A DNA stretch of 8,553 nucleotides, from the NCBI GenBank assembly GCA_949286775.1, contig CASEDW010000040.1:1-8553 (forward strand). Direction: 5' to 3'. This DNA is from an uncultured Eubacteriales bacterium. GTDB taxonomy: Bacteria > Bacillota > Clostridia > Lachnospirales > Lachnospiraceae. Positions within the stretch are counted from its first letter, which is position 1. Every line of letters begins with the position of its first letter. The notes under the pieces are model-generated. The model was not told where the DNA came from. It searched no databases and was given only the letters and a program-made list of their open reading frames with translations. Below, in pieces: positions 1 to 7,287 of the stretch. Made by a program: the position numbers and the translations under genes.

Positions 1-1095
1 GCTCCTTGCATAGTATTTATCGACGAGATCGATGCCATAGGAAGAACGAGAGACTCGCGTTCCGGCGGAAACGATGAAAGGGAGCAGACGTTAAACCAGC
101 TCTTAGCTGAGATGGATGGTTTTGACAGTTCAAAAGCCATTCTCATACTGGCGGCTACCAACAGGCCTGAGATACTTGATCCGGCACTTCTGCGTCCGGG
201 ACGATTCGACAGACGAGTAGTCGTAGACAGACCTGATCTTAAAGGACGCGAGGCTATTTTAAAGGTTCATGCCGAAAAAGTTTTAATAGACGAAACGGTG
301 GATTTCAAAGAGATCGCTCTTGCAACTTCCGGAGTGACAGGCTCGGATCTGGCCAATATGATAAACGAGGCGGCCATTCTTGCCGTTAAGTACGGAAGAA
401 ATGCCGTATCGCAGAAAGACCTTTTTGAGGCGGTAGAAGTGGTTCTTGTGGGAAAAGAAAAGAAAGACCGCATTCTTTCGAAAGAGGAAAGAGAGATAGT
501 TTCATATCACGAGGTGGGACACGCTCTTATCTCGGCTCTTGATAAGGACGCCGAACCTGTTCAGAAGATCACGATAATCCCGAGAACCCTGGGAGCTCTT
601 GGGTATGTAATGCAGGTTCCTGAAGAGGAAAAATACCTCAACACACGTTCGGAACTTAACAGCATGCTGACGGGATATTTAGGAGGAAGAGCCGCGGAGG
701 AGATTGTATTCGGAAACGTTACAACAGGAGCCGCGAACGATATTGAAAAAGCCACGAAACTGTGCAGAGCGATGATCACTCAGTACGGCATGTCTGAAAA
801 ATTCGGACTCATGGGACTTGAAAGTAGGGAAAACGAATATCTTGACAGACGCACTATCATGATGTGTGGAGATGAAACGGCTTCTGAAGTAGACAGGGAA
901 GTTATGAAGATGCTTCATGAAGCTTATGACAGAGCAAAGACAATGCTCACTGAAAACAGAGATATTTTAGATAAGATAGCACGCTTCCTTATTGAAAAAG
1001 AAACCATTACAGGCAAAGAGTTTATGGAGTTGTTCCATAGCGCAATAGCTGAAAGAGAACAGGAAAAATGTCCTTCTGTATCGCAGACGAATTAA
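1..1095 (+). CDS. ftsH: ATP-dependent zinc metalloprotease FtsH, C-terminal part (5' end outside the window)
   Basis: FtsH is a membrane-anchored AAA+ protease that unfolds and degrades membrane and short-lived cytosolic proteins. The reading frame is open from base 1, so the gene is cut by the window edge; 364 residues remain. In order these show a Walker B strand (IVFIDEID, window residues 4-11), the second region of homology with arginine fingers (AATNRPEILDPALLRPGRFD), and the M41 peptidase domain with zinc motif HEVGH (bases 508-522). The third zinc ligand is probably Asp in the TTGAANDIEKAT stretch (codon 739-741). The transmembrane segments, Walker A and pore loop would lie upstream of the window. 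Most FtsH proteins read HEAGH; the Val here leaves the ligands intact. The sequence around IIPRTLGALGYVMQVPEEE resembles, from memory, a second FtsH-like paralogue found in clostridia. The last 28 bases overlap uvrC, so the two are probably cotranscribed. Family assignment is secure; paralogue type is inference. Confidence 0.96.
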   Translation, partial: APCIVFIDEIDAIGRTRDSRSGGNDEREQTLNQLLAEMDGFDSSKAILILAATNRPEILDPALLRPGRFDRRVVVDRPDLKGREAILKVHAEKVLIDETVDFKEIALATSGVTGSDLANMINEAAILAVKYGRNAVSQKDLFEAVEVVLVGKEKKDRILSKEEREIVSYHEVGHALISALDKDAEPVQKITIIPRTLGALGYVMQVPEEEKYLNTRSELNSMLTGYLGGRAAEEIVFGNVTTGAANDIEKATKLCRAMITQYGMSEKFGLMGLESRENEYLDRRTIMMCGDETASEVDREVMKMLHEAYDRAKTMLTENRDILDKIARFLIEKETITGKEFMELFHSAIAEREQEKCPSVSQTN

Positions 1096-2921
1096 AAAAA
1101 CTGCCGAAATCACCCGGCGTATATATAATGCATGACGATGCTGACGACATAATATATGTCGGAAAAGCCATAAACTTAAGAAACAGGGTGAGACAGTATT
1201 TTCAAAAAGACGGAGACGGCAGACAGAAAATCAAAAAAATGGTTCCGCAGATCGCCAGGTTTGAATATATCGTAACTGATTCGGAGCTTGAGGCGCTTAT
1301 TCTCGAGTGCAACCTGATCAAGGAATACAGGCCGAAATACAACACGCTTCTGATGGACGATAAATCATATCCGTTCATACAGGTGACGGTGCAGGAGGAT
1401 TTTCCGAGGATACTGATCACCAGAAGGATGAAGAAAGATCATTCGCGATACTTCGGACCCTATTCAAACGCCGGAGCCGTAAAAGAGACAGTGGAGCTTT
1501 TAAGAAAGCTTTTCAATATAAGGAACTGTAATTTAAAGCTCATATCAGGACAGTTTACTGAAAGGCCGTGCCTATATTATCATATTCATCAGTGCAAAGC
1601 TCCATGCCAGGGCTATGTATCGGAAGAAGAATATAAAAAAGGCATACATAGAGCGCTGGAATTTCTGAATGGAAATTACAAAGATATCCTTAAGGAACTG
1701 AACGCTAAAATGCTTGAAGCTTCTGAAGATATGAGATTTGAAGAAGCGGGACAGTATAGGGATTTAATTGAAAGCGTTAAACATATAGGCGAAAATCAGA
1801 AGGCGACAATGGGATCCGGCGATGACAGGGATATCATAGCCGTCGCTTCTAAAGATGCAGAAGCGATCGCCCAGATATTCTTTGTCAGGGACGGCAAGCT
1901 CATAGGAAGGGAGCATTATCATCTTCAGATCGATCCGAATGAAACAGACGGAGACATGATAGAAGAGTTTATAAAACAGTTCTATTCAGGAACGCCTTTC
2001 GTGCCGTCGCAGCTCATGCTTTCAGCAGAAATACCCGGAAGCTCGATAATAGAAAAATGGCTTACAGAGAAGAGAGGAAGCAGAGTCAGGATAGTCGTTC
2101 CTCAAAAGGGACAAAAAGAAAAACTTGTCGCCCTGGCTCAGAAAAACGCCGGTCTTGTTCTTGAACAGGACATTGAACGCCTCAAGAAAGAAGAGGCTTC
2201 AACTAAGGGCGCGGTTTCCGAAATAGGAGAACTTCTCGGCATACCGTTTCCGAAGAGAATCGAATCCTATGATATATCCAATATCAGCGGTTTTCAGAAT
2301 GTAGGCTCTATGATCGTATACGAAAACGGAAGACCTAAAAAAGCTGATTACAGAAAGTTCCGTATAAAAACAGTAGTCGGAGCCGACGACTATGCGAGCA
2401 TGGAAGAAGTGCTTGAAAGAAGATTTGAAAGAGCTCTGGATAAAAGCAGCGGTTTTGAAGAACTGCCTGATCTGATCCTCATGGACGGAGGAAAAGGCCA
2501 GGTAAACAGCTGCCTCAAGGTGCTTGACAAACTCGGAATAGACGTACCCGTGGCGGGTATGGTAAAAGACGATAAGCACAGAACGAGAGGTCTTTTTTAT
2601 AACGGCCGGGAACTGAATTTCGAAAAAAATTCGGAATGCTTTCATCTTCTGACAAGGATACAGGATGAAGTTCACAGGTTTGCTATCACATACCACAGAC
2701 TTTTAAGAAGCAAGGGACAGGTAAGATCGGTACTCGACGATATACCTTTGATAGGACCGGCGAGAAAAAAAGAATTGATGCGTTCCTATGAAAGCATTGA
2801 ACAGATAAAAAACGCTTCTGTCGATGAGCTGAGCTCTCTGCCGCAAATGAACAGAGCTGCGGCGGTTGCAGTACATGAATTTTTTCAAAATAAAGAAACA
2901 GGGGGAGATGAACATGAATGA
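1068..2921 (+). CDS. uvrC: UvrABC system protein C (excinuclease subunit UvrC)
   Basis: UvrC is the nuclease of nucleotide excision repair: recruited to the UvrB-DNA complex, it cuts 3' and then 5' of a bulky lesion. The 617 residues match the family length. Visible parts are the GIY-YIG domain for the 3' cut (GVY 17-19, YVG 30-32), a four-cysteine region (Cys154, 168, 176, 180), a UVR helix pair for UvrB contact (about 203-238), the RNase H-like domain for the 5' cut (likely catalytic Asp402 in ESYDISN, Asp473 in LMDGGKGQ, His543 in TYHR), and a C-terminal helix-hairpin-helix DNA-binding domain (about 555-606). The ATG at 1068 is chosen because the next Met (codon 21) would remove the GIY motif; AGG at 1061-1063 is only a modest ribosome site. 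The start overlaps ftsH by 28 bp and the end overlaps hprK by 8 bp, consistent with one operon and translational coupling. Confidence 0.98.
   Translation: MSFCIADELKKLPKSPGVYIMHDDADDIIYVGKAINLRNRVRQYFQKDGDGRQKIKKMVPQIARFEYIVTDSELEALILECNLIKEYRPKYNTLLMDDKSYPFIQVTVQEDFPRILITRRMKKDHSRYFGPYSNAGAVKETVELLRKLFNIRNCNLKLISGQFTERPCLYYHIHQCKAPCQGYVSEEEYKKGIHRALEFLNGNYKDILKELNAKMLEASEDMRFEEAGQYRDLIESVKHIGENQKATMGSGDDRDIIAVASKDAEAIAQIFFVRDGKLIGREHYHLQIDPNETDGDMIEEFIKQFYSGTPFVPSQLMLSAEIPGSSIIEKWLTEKRGSRVRIVVPQKGQKEKLVALAQKNAGLVLEQDIERLKKEEASTKGAVSEIGELLGIPFPKRIESYDISNISGFQNVGSMIVYENGRPKKADYRKFRIKTVVGADDYASMEEVLERRFERALDKSSGFEELPDLILMDGGKGQVNSCLKVLDKLGIDVPVAGMVKDDKHRTRGLFYNGRELNFEKNSECFHLLTRIQDEVHRFAITYHRLLRSKGQVRSVLDDIPLIGPARKKELMRSYESIEQIKNASVDELSSLPQMNRAAAVAVHEFFQNKETGGDEHE
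2901..2907 (+). promoter_or_regulatory. Ribosome binding site that sets the hprK start
   Basis: GGGGGAG lies inside the last codons of uvrC, 6 bases before the ATG at 2914. An in-frame ATG at 2908 touches this site, and another at 2866 has no such site, so 2914 is preferred. Confidence 0.75.
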
Positions 2922-3849
2922 TGAAAGATTTGTAACAATTGACGAGTATGTTGAAGAAATGGGTTTTAAAATTCTCACGCCTGATGTAGACAGATCGACA
3001 AAAAAGATAACTCTTTCAGAGATCAACAGGCCGGCTCTTCAGCTTGCCGGATACTACAGCCATTATAATCATGAGCGTATCCAGCTGATAGGAAACGTTG
3101 AGTTTGATTATTTGTACAGTCTTTCAAAAGAAGAACGTCTCGCGACATTTGAAAGACTTATGGCGACAGATATTCCATGCATCGTATTTACCATGTCAAA
3201 TATGCCGGACAATGATATGCTCGATATCGCCATTCAGTATGGATGCCCTGTACTTTCAAGCGATAAATCGACTTCAGAAGTTGCGGCTGAAACTATCAGA
3301 TGGATGAACGAGCAGCTCGCTCCGATGATCTCGATTCACGGAGTTCTTGTCGACGTTTTCGGAGAGGGTATACTTATCACAGGAGACAGCGGAATAGGTA
3401 AAAGTGAAGCTGCCCTTGAGCTTATCAAACGAGGACACCGTCTTGTATCTGACGACGTGGTTGAAATACGTAAAGTTTCAGACGTTACGTTGATCGGTTC
3501 AGCGCCCGAGATAACAAAGCACTTTATCGAGCTTCGCGGTATCGGTATTGTAGACGTAAAAACGCTGTTTGGAATCGAAGCCGTAGAGGAACACTTTAAA
3601 GTAGGACTTGTAATAAAACTCGCTGAATGGGACAAAGACAAGGAATACGACAGACTCGGACTTGAAGACGAGTTCACAGAGTATCTCGGAGTAAGAATCC
3701 CGAGTCACACGATTCCTGTAAGACCGGGACGAAATCTCGCTATTATAGTAGAGACTGCGGCTATTAACCACAGACAGAGAAACATGGGATATAACGCGGC
3801 TCACGAACTTTACAGAAGAGTACAGGAAAATCTTCTCAAAAGAAAATAA
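2914..3849 (+). CDS. hprK: HPr kinase/phosphorylase (HPr(Ser) kinase)
   Basis: HprK is a cytosolic bifunctional enzyme that phosphorylates Ser46 of HPr using ATP or pyrophosphate and also removes that phosphate. It governs carbon catabolite repression and sugar uptake in Firmicutes. The 311 residues match the usual length of about 310. The N-terminal domain (about 1-130) is followed by the catalytic domain with IHGVLVDV (His142), a P-loop GDSGIGKSE (157-165), the acidic pair in LVSDDVVEIRK (Asp180, Asp181) and the family signature IELRGIGIVDVKTLFG (205-220). Key residues appear intact. The start at 2914 follows the GGGGGAG site; longer forms from 2866 or 2908 remain open but add an unconserved-looking N-terminus. 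It overlaps uvrC by 8 bp and ends at a strong hairpin terminator, so it appears to be the last gene of the operon. The HPr gene is not in the window. Confidence 0.97.
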   Translation: MNDERFVTIDEYVEEMGFKILTPDVDRSTKKITLSEINRPALQLAGYYSHYNHERIQLIGNVEFDYLYSLSKEERLATFERLMATDIPCIVFTMSNMPDNDMLDIAIQYGCPVLSSDKSTSEVAAETIRWMNEQLAPMISIHGVLVDVFGEGILITGDSGIGKSEAALELIKRGHRLVSDDVVEIRKVSDVTLIGSAPEITKHFIELRGIGIVDVKTLFGIEAVEEHFKVGLVIKLAEWDKDKEYDRLGLEDEFTEYLGVRIPSHTIPVRPGRNLAIIVETAAINHRQRNMGYNAAHELYRRVQENLLKRK

Positions 3850-3857
3850 ATTGCGAT

Positions 3858-3905
3858 AAAAAACAGGGGTTTTGCCAAAACAGGCAAAACCCCGTATCAT
3901 TTTTT
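3858..3905. terminator. Bidirectional intrinsic terminator between hprK and yigZ
   Basis: A perfect 11-bp stem (GGGGTTTTGCC at 3866-3876, GGCAAAACCCC at 3883-3893) closes a 6-base loop. On the plus strand, six T residues follow at 3900-3905 after a short gap; on the minus strand, six T residues follow (complement of 3858-3863). It can end both hprK and the convergent yigZ. The minus-strand version has the closer T-run and looks the stronger of the two. Confidence 0.9.
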
Positions 3906-4531
3906 CAGATTTCGAAGAAATCAGTGGCGGCAACTTCAATGGCCGCTTTATTTTGAGTGATTTCGATCACTGATTTTATGAGATCGTCTTTATTGTTTTC
4001 GGGAATAAGCAGTGTAAATGTCACGCTGTCTGTATACTCTGAGGAAAGGATCACTGCTTCTTTTTGAGCGAATAAATACTGAAGCTTTCCCGCGTCGTTG
4101 TATGAAGCTTTTATGATTATCTGTGAAGCGTAGACCATCTTTTTGAGTTCAGCGTTTGAAACGCATTCTTCAACGGCTTTCGTATATGCTCTGACAAGAC
4201 CTCCCGTTCCTAAAAGCGTGCCGCCGAAGTATCTCGTAACTACGCATACTACATTGTATAGATTATTGCCGGCAAGCACGTTAAGTATGGGTTTTCCGGC
4301 GGTTCCCGACGGCTCGCCGTCGTCGGAGGAGTGCATTATCTGAGGTGATGTTCCCAGGATGTAAGCGGAGCAGTTGTGCCGGGCGTCCCAGTATTTCTTT
4401 TTCATTTCTTTGATAAAATCAACGGCTTCCTCTTCGGTTGAAGCCGGCGAAATCGTTGCTATAAACCGGGATTTTTTTTCGACTATTTCTCCCTGATAAA
4501 TATCGTTTATTGTTTTAAAATCGGACGACAT
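3905..4531 (-). CDS. yigZ: YigZ / IMPACT family protein (UPF0029 with C-terminal DUF1949)
   Basis: This is a 208-residue protein of the widespread YigZ/YvyE/IMPACT family, whose biochemical role in bacteria is poorly settled; eukaryotic IMPACT binds Gcn1 and affects translational control. The N-terminal domain shows the family's conserved blocks: EIVEKKSRFIA (15-25), WDARHNCSAYILG (48-60), SSDDGEPSGTAGKPIL (68-83) and VVTRYFGGTLLGTGGLVRAY (98-117). The C-terminal part (about 138-208) fits the small ferredoxin-like DUF1949 domain. The start at 4531 is supported by AAGG (complement of 4541-4544) nine bases upstream and by the family's usual N-terminus; an upstream ATG at 4588 would add 19 unlikely residues and overlap the plus-strand promoter elements. 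The gene stands alone, convergent with hprK and divergent from the penicillin-binding protein. A weak -10-like TACTAT (complement of 4553-4558) has no good -35, so its promoter is uncertain. Confidence 0.94.
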   Translation of the reverse strand: MSSDFKTINDIYQGEIVEKKSRFIATISPASTEEEAVDFIKEMKKKYWDARHNCSAYILGTSPQIMHSSDDGEPSGTAGKPILNVLAGNNLYNVVCVVTRYFGGTLLGTGGLVRAYTKAVEECVSNAELKKMVYASQIIIKASYNDAGKLQYLFAQKEAVILSSEYTDSVTFTLLIPENNKDDLIKSVIEITQNKAAIEVAATDFFEI

Positions 4532-4589
4532 AATAATTTTCCTTAATAAATCATAGTATTGGACGGTTTTTGTTCGCAGAAAAAACACT

Positions 4590-4617
4590 TTTACAAATTA
4601 TTATGAAATGATATAAT
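4590..4617 (+). promoter_or_regulatory. Sigma-A-type promoter with extended -10 for the penicillin-binding protein gene
   Basis: TTTACA (4590-4595) lies 16 bases before a perfect TATAAT (4612-4617), and TG sits at 4609-4610, giving an extended -10. The predicted transcript would start near 4624, leaving a leader of about 24 bases before the ATG at 4648. This is the best promoter match in the window. Confidence 0.78.
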
Positions 4618-4623
4618 AGTTTG
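4594..4623. repeat. Imperfect inverted repeat over the promoter, possible operator
   Basis: CAAATTATTA (4594-4603) and TAATAGTTTG (4614-4623) are inverted copies with one mismatch; T4604/A4613 extends the arms to 11 bp with 10 matches around an 8-base centre. The dyad covers the promoter spacer and the -10. It lies upstream of the predicted transcript start, so a protein-binding site on DNA is more likely than an RNA hairpin. The region is AT-rich and chance is a real alternative. Confidence 0.4.
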
Positions 4624-4634
4624 GAATTTATTTC

Positions 4635-4641
4635 AAGGAGG
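4635..4641 (+). promoter_or_regulatory. Strong ribosome binding site that sets the penicillin-binding protein start
   Basis: AAGGAGG stands 6 bases before the ATG at 4648. An in-frame TTG at 4621 would precede both this site and the predicted transcript start, so it is rejected as the start codon. Confidence 0.9.
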
Positions 4642-4647
4642 CATTTA

Positions 4648-7221
4648 ATGAACTTTGGCAGAAAAGGTCTGCAGGATAAAATAGACAAGATAGAATCACG
4701 CGGTTCAAGAATAGGCAATTCGATCGTAGCAAAGGCAACGGCGGCAGTAATGCTTGTTATCGTTGCCGTTGTTGTGATAGGAGCGTCTATGCTTACAGGC
4801 ATGTATAAAGGAATAATCGACGGAACTCCCTCTGTTTCAGACGTAAATATTATGCCTTCAGGATACGCGACATTTATCTACGACTCCGAGGGAAATATGC
4901 TTCAGCAGCTCAATTCGGCCGATGGAAACAGGATATCGGTTTCCATAGACGATATACCGGAAGATATGCAGCATGCTATCATAGCCATCGAGGATTCGAG
5001 ATTCTATGAACACAACGGCGTAGACGCTATAGGTATGATAAGAGCGGCGGCCACAGCTGTCGCGACCGGATTCTCACGTACGGAAGGCGCAAGTACGATA
5101 ACGCAGCAGCTTCTCAAAAATAACGTATTTACCGATTTCATGTCGGAATCGAAATTTGAGAGAATCGTTCGCAAAATTCAGGAGCAGCACCTTGCTGTTG
5201 AACTTGAAAAAGCCCTCAAGAATATGGGCGAAGATCCAAAGGCGGTAGTGCTGGAAAATTATCTGAACACAGTAAACTTCGGTTCCGGAACATACGGAAT
5301 CCAGGCGGCTTCGCTTAAGTATTTCGGCAAAGACTGCAGTGAACTGACTCTTTCAGAATGCGCGGTGCTTGCCGCAATACCGCAGAATCCTACAAAGTGG
5401 AATCCGATAACTTATCCAGAGAACAACGCGCAGCGCCGTCAGAAAGTCCTGGACGACATGCTCGAACAGGAATGGATAACGCAAGAGGAATACGATGAAG
5501 CGGTAAATGACGACGTTTACAGCCGCATAACGGCGCACGATCAGGAAACGCCTGACGAAGAAGAGGTTTATTCTTATTTTGTTGACGAGCTCATAACGCG
5601 GTTAAAAGAAGATTTGATGGAGATCGGATATACCGACGTTCAGGCGTTAAACGCCATTTACAGCGGCGGACTTCGTATATATACAACGATGGATTCCCGC
5701 ATCCAGAATATAATGGAAGAGGAATTCTCAAACGAGGCGAATTTCCCTGAAGGAGCCGAATTTGTCCTTGACTGGGCGCTTACAGTGGATCATGAAGACG
5801 GCGAAAGACAGAATTACAGCAGGGAGCAGATGCAGAAATATTTTAGGGAAACTACAGATCCCGAGTTTGATCTTATATTCGCATCTGAAGAAGAAGCCCA
5901 GGCTGCCGTAGACGCTTATAAAGCGGCAGTCTTAAAAGATACGGATACAATTATCGCGGAAAGATTTTCAGCGACACTTCAGCCCCAGGCGGCGATGGTA
6001 ATAATTGACCAGAGCACCGGATATGTAAAAGGTATAGTCGGAGGAAGGGGCGAAAAGACGGCGAGCCTCGTGCTCAACAGAGCGACGGATTCCTACAGAC
6101 AGCCGGGTTCTACGTTTAAGATACTTTCAACATACGGACCTGCTCTTGAAGAAGGAAAGATAAACCTTGCAACTATTGTTAAGGACGAGCCGTACAGTTA
6201 TTCTGACGGCACTCCCGTACATAACGCCGACGAGACATATCGCGGAAATGTTACGATCAGAGAGGCGATACGCAATTCTATCAACGTAGTAGCCGTAAAA
6301 ACGATCACTGATTTAACACCGCAGGTCGGATTTAACTACCTCGAAAAAATGGGATTTAAGAAACTCATAAACGACACGTCGTGGGACGTTATCCAGCCTC
6401 TTGCCCTCGGAGGTATTACAAATGGTGTAAGCACTCTGGAGCTGTGCGGAGCGTATGCAGCCATAGCGAACGACGGAGTTTATACTGAACCTATTTTTTA
6501 TACAAAAGTAACTGACCAGTATGGAAACGTTATCCTCGAAAATCATCAGCAGACAAACAGAGTATTCAGCTCTGCTACGTCTACTCTTCTGACAAGCGCG
6601 ATGGAAGACGTTGTACAGAACGGTACAGGTATAGATTTCCAGATCCCGGGTATGACATTAGCCGGAAAGACAGGTACAACAAACGTTTACAGAGACCTTG
6701 TATTTGCCGGATTTACTCCGTATTATACAGGCGCCATCTGGGCAGGATATGACGTATCCGCCGTTCTTCCGGAAAATGAACGTAATTATTACAAGGTTCT
6801 CTGGAAAAATGTCATGACAAGAGTGCATGAGGGACTTGCCGACAAGGAATTTGTGATGAGCGATGACGTTACGACTATTTCAATCTGCAAAGACAGCGGA
6901 AAACTGGCGGGTCTTGGATGCGATACAATAACTGAGTTATTTGATAAAAAACATATTCCGACACAAAGATGTACGGAACATATTCCGACGCCGACTCCTA
7001 CACCTGAGCCGACGCCAACGCCTACACCGACGCCGACTCCTGAACCGGAAGAAGGCGAGACAGGGGAAGAGCCTGAGGATGGAACAGACGGTGAAACTCC
7101 TGAAGAAGGAACAGAAGGAGAAACAGGCGGCGAGACAGGCGAAGAAGGCGAAACTCCAACGCAGCCGGAAGGCGGCGGTACCGATACGGGAACAGAGACA
7201 CGCCAAAACGTTCAGGAATAA
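4648..7221 (+). CDS. ponA: Class A penicillin-binding protein (PBP1A type, transglycosylase/transpeptidase)
   Basis: This bifunctional enzyme polymerises lipid II into glycan strands and cross-links the stem peptides outside the membrane. The 857 residues show a short basic cytoplasmic N-terminus, one membrane anchor (about 28-50), and a GT51 glycosyltransferase domain with EDSRFYEHNG (catalytic Glu115), GASTITQQLLKNN (147-159), RKIQEQHLAVELE (175-187) and LNTVNFGSGTYG. A linker of about 80 residues follows (near 362-442), then a transpeptidase domain with the active-site tetrad STFK (Ser488, Lys491), SIN (544-546) and KTGT (674-677). All catalytic motifs are intact. Residues 780-857 form a tail of Pro-Thr repeats, then Gly/Glu/Thr-rich acidic sequence, probably extracellular and disordered. 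The gene has its own promoter and a hairpin after its stop, so it is probably monocistronic. The symbol is by analogy with Firmicute ponA; class A paralogues cannot be told apart from this window. Confidence 0.96.
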   Translation: MNFGRKGLQDKIDKIESRGSRIGNSIVAKATAAVMLVIVAVVVIGASMLTGMYKGIIDGTPSVSDVNIMPSGYATFIYDSEGNMLQQLNSADGNRISVSIDDIPEDMQHAIIAIEDSRFYEHNGVDAIGMIRAAATAVATGFSRTEGASTITQQLLKNNVFTDFMSESKFERIVRKIQEQHLAVELEKALKNMGEDPKAVVLENYLNTVNFGSGTYGIQAASLKYFGKDCSELTLSECAVLAAIPQNPTKWNPITYPENNAQRRQKVLDDMLEQEWITQEEYDEAVNDDVYSRITAHDQETPDEEEVYSYFVDELITRLKEDLMEIGYTDVQALNAIYSGGLRIYTTMDSRIQNIMEEEFSNEANFPEGAEFVLDWALTVDHEDGERQNYSREQMQKYFRETTDPEFDLIFASEEEAQAAVDAYKAAVLKDTDTIIAERFSATLQPQAAMVIIDQSTGYVKGIVGGRGEKTASLVLNRATDSYRQPGSTFKILSTYGPALEEGKINLATIVKDEPYSYSDGTPVHNADETYRGNVTIREAIRNSINVVAVKTITDLTPQVGFNYLEKMGFKKLINDTSWDVIQPLALGGITNGVSTLELCGAYAAIANDGVYTEPIFYTKVTDQYGNVILENHQQTNRVFSSATSTLLTSAMEDVVQNGTGIDFQIPGMTLAGKTGTTNVYRDLVFAGFTPYYTGAIWAGYDVSAVLPENERNYYKVLWKNVMTRVHEGLADKEFVMSDDVTTISICKDSGKLAGLGCDTITELFDKKHIPTQRCTEHIPTPTPTPEPTPTPTPTPTPEPEEGETGEEPEDGTDGETPEEGTEGETGGETGEEGETPTQPEGGGTDTGTETRQNVQE
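6985..7047 (+). repeat. Pro-Thr coding repeat in the penicillin-binding protein tail
   Basis: This stretch encodes alternating Pro-Thr/Pro-Glu residues 780-800. The 15-base unit CCGACGCCGACTCCT occurs at 6985-6999 and exactly again at 7027-7041, 42 bases (14 codons) apart. Further on, GGCGAGACAGG recurs at 7054-7064 and 7129-7139 within the Gly/Glu/Thr-rich part. Such short in-frame repeats can change length by slippage or recombination without breaking the frame. Confidence 0.85.
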
Positions 7222-7235
7222 AGAACATACAGAAT

Positions 7236-7274
7236 AAAAAAGACTGCGCATCGATTTAGTATGCGCAGTCTTTT
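7236..7274. terminator. Bidirectional hairpin terminator between the penicillin-binding protein and cyclophilin genes
   Basis: AAAAGACTGCGCAT (7238-7251) and ATGCGCAGTCTTTT (7261-7274) form a perfect 14-bp stem with a 9-base loop. On the plus strand the T-run is only the four T of the stem base; on the minus strand it reads six T (complement of 7236-7241). It lies 14 bases after the plus-strand stop and 14 bases past the minus-strand stop, so it probably serves both genes. Confidence 0.85.
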
Positions 7275-7287
7275 AAAATAAGATGAA

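Noticed and set aside
2199..2696. 165-codon open frame on the minus strand within uvrC
   Set aside because: It is entirely antisense to the conserved catalytic part of uvrC, its translation has no recognisable motif, and compositional bias of the sense gene explains its openness.
3499..3939. 146-codon minus-strand open frame across the end of hprK
   Set aside because: It runs through the shared terminator and overlaps the end of yigZ in another frame; the product is Ser/Phe/Tyr-rich, as expected of antisense translation.
4307..4322. Perfect inverted repeat CGACGGC-TC-GCCGTCG
   Set aside because: It lies inside yigZ and encodes the conserved DDGEPSG block, so coding constraint explains it; there is no T-run.
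6941..7237. 98-codon plus-strand frame and matching minus-strand frames over the penicillin-binding protein tail
   Set aside because: These Arg-rich frames are products of the repetitive Pro-Thr/Gly-Glu codons of the real gene; the main frame continues without a break from the transpeptidase domain.
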